From Hofstenia miamia (taxonomy: Eukaryota; Xenacoelomorpha; Acoela; Hofsteniidae), in the NCBI GenBank assembly GCA_900660155.1, contig CABFPE010000196.1, forward strand, positions 528,462 to 592,461: 64,000 nt of DNA. The letters are read 5' to 3'. The notes under the pieces were generated by a model, which had not been told where the DNA came from, did not search any database, and worked only from the letters and a program-made list of their open reading frames with translations. Below are positions 60,470 through 64,000 of the stretch, piece by piece. Made by a program: the position numbers and the translations under genes. The stretch's first letter is position 1, and each line of letters begins with the position of its first letter.

Positions 60470-63142
60470 CGGTATGTACAAATATGAGGTGCAAATGCAA
60501 ATTTTTTCCAAAGTTGAACTAGGAATTATTAAAACTAAAAATTTGGAAAATTTTACTGGTTGTTTATCTGGACCATGGTCTGGGAATAAGGTTTTTAAAT
60601 AAACTTGGGAAACAAGATAATTTGTTATCGCTTGGTGTTCTAATTTTGAGAACCTTCGTGTAGAGGCTTACGAAATAATTGCGCATGGACTGATTTTTAG
60701 ATTTAGATCCACTCCAAATCCATTGAATTCGTATTAATCAATCCATGGAGTCCCATCCCCCCGATTCACTAATTTGTATAAAGAAAAACAGTTTTATTTT
60801 GACTGCGACAAAAGTAAGATATGCTATATACAAAAAATTAGTAGTGTTCGGCGGTATACCATATCACTTCCATGTCGTTGTATTTTGTCAGATCTTTTTG
60901 TACAAAAAATCACTTACATTATACTACATTATGCTCTCATAATAAATTTGCTTGAAGCTATATTTGTAAAAGAGAATGAAGAAACAATTAATAAGTTTAC
61001 TGCCAGTGGGATTTTTAAACGCTACACATAGAATCTTGCAAAAGAAAAACAATAAAATTTCGAACTGGAATTTCTGTTTACCCCAAAAAATTTGAAGAAT
61101 AGAAAATCTGAGAGATTCGCAACATATCTTCATGTGCAAGGACACTTTCAATATAAAATTCTCTATAGTAAGCTCTACTATTGAACTAAAATGTTGGATC
61201 CATGAAATATTCACGAGATCCATGGATCGCATTTTCAGAGCCAAATCCAAGGAAATGTCTGCCCCTTTTCAAAATGCTCAGGCATAATTTTATATTAGAT
61301 TGTGAAATACTTAATGAATTTAATTAATATTTATTTAATATAAACTGTCAATGGGAAAACAGTTTCTAATTTTTTGTAGATAAAATTTGTTCTACATTGC
61401 TTTGAATCATGAACTATTCTGGCACAAAACTTGGATTTAAAACAATGACGATTTATGTGCAATTACTCAAACATCTAAAATATAATTCAAAGTTTCTACT
61501 AATGATCACGATGTTTTTTGTGCTTTAGGAGATGCTACATTGAACATCAACCCCTCTGATTTTACTATGTTTTAATGTGATCTTCTGCAAACTAAGCGCT
61601 CATTCAAAGCCTCAGATACTGAAATCACAAATACGAAATAACGTAACTAAACTGACTGTATTCTCCCTGCAACAGTGCTGGAAAAAACTACTCAGAATTT
61701 TTCTAAATAATTTTTAAAATACAAAAATGGGTATTTAACATCGGGGAATATTAAGATATTTCAATTTAATTGCGATTAGAGTGTTTTGCATGTTTCATGG
61801 TATCCATTATTTCAGATATAAATTCTACATAAAAAGACAGGATAATAAGAACAAAGGTTCATTTTTGCAATAACATCAGACACTGCATAATAGATAAAGT
61901 TTAATGAAAATTATTGTTAATAACTTTAATGTATATATTGCATAATTAATTAAATGATCGGCCTTAACAGCTGGATGCATTTTACAATAGGTCTACGTAG
62001 TAATGTACAATCAAATAAAATATTCTAGGCTCAATTTTACCTGATATTTTGTGCAAATTATCGATAAAAGCAGAATTTTAAATGTATAATTAGTCTGGCT
62101 CATGAATATAAATGGTGCATTCGCAAATACTATTAAATTTTAAAGAGAAAAACTGCTTTGTAAATTTGAAATTGCGTTGGACTATAACATTCCCCATGTC
62201 CAAAGTATATTGATGAAGTTGTTAATAAATAAATTCGTGAAATTTATAACTCCTGCATATTTAAGTCTAAAGGAGTACTTCACATTTCCTAAATCCTTGT
62301 CTAGATGTTAAATATTACTTATTATATTCATTAGAAATATTAAGGCAAAGTCAGAACTGTGATTGCCTAAAACTTACGTCTCACGATTGTTTCTTCAGCA
62401 CACGAGGCCATTTTGCTATCAATTTCTCTGTTAGTAACCACAATCCGTTTTTATGAAATCTAATTGATTTTGCTTTCTATTTGTATTCGCGGTTAGATAA
62501 ACCACGGAACTTCCTTCTTGATGCAAACGTTCTATTATCCAACATTGTTTAATTTTTTTAACCATAAAACTTTTCTCAACAATGAGACGACGAAAGGAAT
62601 ACATACCACTATCAAATTTGACTAAACGTGAGACATCATCTTAAGTTGATTCTTGAAATCCTAGTTTTGGTTTATATACATTATACATTTATATTAATAT
62701 ACCTCTAAAGCAAAAACTTAAACTGTCGATTGCCTAACTACATATGAAATACATACGAATAAGGAAGTCGAACTAGTTGCTGGCTTGGGCTCAGACAAAA
62801 ATAAATTGGCAAGAAAGCCATTAAAATGATTACTAGAGTAACGTTTTGTATATAGGTATATTAAGACATAACTCATGGAATTATTAATGACTTGCTCACG
62901 CGATGCTTAACATTTAAAATGAAAATGAAAATTGAATTTATACTTTTCTTCTTTATTTAGACATACCAATGCGCGACGAATACTTGAATTATACTAATTT
63001 GAATGCAATTATAGGCAACAAAGGAACCATATCTGGTTACAGGCCCATTGAAATTTCGTTATCATGACTTTCCGTTACCATATACATCATATATATATAT
63101 ATATATATATAGCCATTATATAACTAGTATATAGTGTATGTA
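60468..63142. other. intergenic DNA, no gene supported; (TA)n at 63090-63112
   Basis: Frames at 60745-61031 (plus) and 60924-61250 (minus) have no recognisable domain. Otherwise plain AT-rich DNA. Confidence 0.45.
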
Positions 63143-63326
63143 CTATTCAAAAATAGGGGCGTATAATGAGTGCTTGTGTCCCATGTTTGTTTTTATATAA
63201 TCGGTATTCATGGGTCTAATTGGTGTCCAAATACAGGTATTACATCCACCACAAGTGAGTGGCATTGCAAAATACATGTACTCGACGTGCTGAAAATATC
63301 TAAGAAAAGGTTTTACATCTGCAACT
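63143..63326 (-). CDS. hypothetical terminal exon
   Basis: After a good acceptor (GTTGGTTGCACAG) the minus-strand frame encodes VADVKPFLRYFQHVEYMYF, then CGGCNTCIWTPIRP and a stop at 63143. Its composition looks coding: a CxxC pair (CGGCNTC) and aromatic-rich sequence. No family recognised. It lies about 55 bp beyond a polyadenylation signal, so it may be an alternative last exon of the same gene, or an exon of another one. Confidence 0.4.
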
Positions 63327-63381
63327 CTGTGCAACCAACAATGTGAAATTAAGGAAGGCACTGTAAGATGTTAACAAATAT

Positions 63382-63387
63382 TTTATT
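63382..63387 (-). promoter_or_regulatory. candidate polyadenylation signal
   Basis: AATAAA on the minus strand, about 225 bp after the stop codon of the exon at 63612-63941. The spacing suits a 3' untranslated region, though the hexamer is common here by chance. Confidence 0.4.
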
Positions 63388-63611
63388 ATGAACTGTAAAG
63401 CTACAGTGTATAAAATGTACAATCAACAAAAGGTACGCTTAACAAGCACCGATCTCATGAACTCCCTGACCAAGCATTTGTTGCAAGTTGCAGGGTACCT
63501 ATAATGTGTAATGATTATTACTACCAATATAACATCTTTCCTTTCAACTTTTGAGTCAAGTGAATCTGTGACGAGAATCAATAGGGCATCCAAAAAACTG
63601 GGGTGGTTTTC

Positions 63612-63941
63612 TTATATGCTGGTTCGTCCTCTCCTGTATTCACTGCTTGGACTGACATATCCTTGAGCTTCATCCTTCTCTTTATAGTTATCTTCTCGCT
63701 CTACTTTAGGAAGGTCTTCAGTTTGTAGAGGTATATAATCGAAGTCACTAAAATAGGTGGCATGCTTTGCAAGTTCAGGATGGCTTCCTAAATAAATCAA
63801 ATGGCGTCTATTCCTTCGAATAATGTAAATATTTTTCCGAAACATGTAAGACCTGGGAGCTTTAGTTTTCCCAATTATTGTTTTAATGCATTGCCTAATG
63901 ATACAACACGAAGCCTTGCTCCTGGATTTAGTTCTTGTAAT
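63612..63941 (-). CDS. hypothetical protein, C-terminal exon (gene continues beyond window)
   Basis: A minus-strand frame open from 63941 to the stop at 63612, with a possible acceptor in AAATTACAAG (exon from 63933). It encodes a basic, cysteine-containing start (KASCCIIRQCIKTIIGK), then APRSYMFRKNIYIIRRNRR, LGSHPELAKHATYFSDFDY and an acidic/serine-rich tail (EREDNYKEKDEAQ). The dibasic clusters and the Cys pair would suit a cytoplasmic tail of a membrane protein, which is inference. A second frame overlaps it at 63875-63991 and reads LKETKENRQTRKLQELNPG to a stop, also with a possible acceptor (CAAAAGTAG at the window edge). Only one is likely real; the longer is favoured. Confidence 0.45.
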   Translation of the reverse strand: MTRTKSRSKASCCIIRQCIKTIIGKTKAPRSYMFRKNIYIIRRNRRHLIYLGSHPELAKHATYFSDFDYIPLQTEDLPKVEREDNYKEKDEAQGYVSPSSEYRRGRTSI

Positions 63942-64000
63942 TTACGTGTTTGTCGATTTTCTTTCGTTTCTTTTAAATTCAGTTTACGAAACTACTTTTG

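Overview
The window is AT-rich, gene-poor, microsatellite-laden animal DNA. Metazoan origin is supported by a rhodopsin-class GPCR (20615-21577, minus), an exon of an anion-type Cys-loop ligand-gated channel (52335-52614, minus) and an F-box/leucine-rich-repeat gene (9345-10913, plus). Low gene density, introns, and a mix of hAT, Harbinger-type, Tc1/mariner, piggyBac-type and LINE debris fit an invertebrate with a moderately large genome. The species or phylum cannot be fixed from the sequence. No bacterial features, CRISPR arrays, rRNA or tRNA genes were seen, and no LTR retrovirus, Polinton or other capsid-bearing element was recognised.

Layout. 1-9 kb: no confident gene; a hAT-type MITE with a perfect 8-bp target duplication, cut through by a later tandem duplication of about 0.5 kb. 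9.3-12.7 kb: an F-box/LRR gene whose F-box and LRR parts are in one frame but separated by a stop codon, a complete 311-bp hAT-type MITE, and a local duplication carrying a decayed fragment of the same LRR gene. 15-19.6 kb: a transposon cluster (a small inverted-repeat element, the DNA-binding half of a Tc1-like transposase, two copies of a palindromic TTA-inserting MITE, an 82-bp piggyBac-type miniature element). 20.6-21.6 kb: an intact single-exon GPCR. 22-28 kb: LINE debris and a 67-bp tandem repeat. 29.7-31 kb: two minus-strand open segments that look like exons of an unrecognised gene. 34-43 kb: hAT-type relics and a LINE reverse-transcriptase fragment. 45.1-49 kb: a 1.9-kb sequence present twice around a single N, most simply two haplotypes placed in tandem. 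50-51 kb: LINE C-terminus fragment between two copies of a 160-bp repeat. 52.3-52.6 kb: the Cys-loop receptor exon. 58.5-59.3 kb: a mariner relic. 63.1-64 kb: minus-strand terminal exon(s) with a polyadenylation signal, belonging to a gene that continues past the window.

The genes show no sign of working as one system; the window is a stretch of intergenic and intronic DNA holding unrelated loci. The Cys-loop exon and the 63-64 kb exons are parts of genes whose other exons were not found. The sequence has clear assembly scars: four places where the sequence flanking an N or N run is repeated beyond it. They suggest a heterozygous source, and they should be discounted before any repeat is read as biology. 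I found no convincing new biological system. The most informative items are the split F-box/LRR gene, the transposon insertions dated by their target duplications, and the allelic duplicate.
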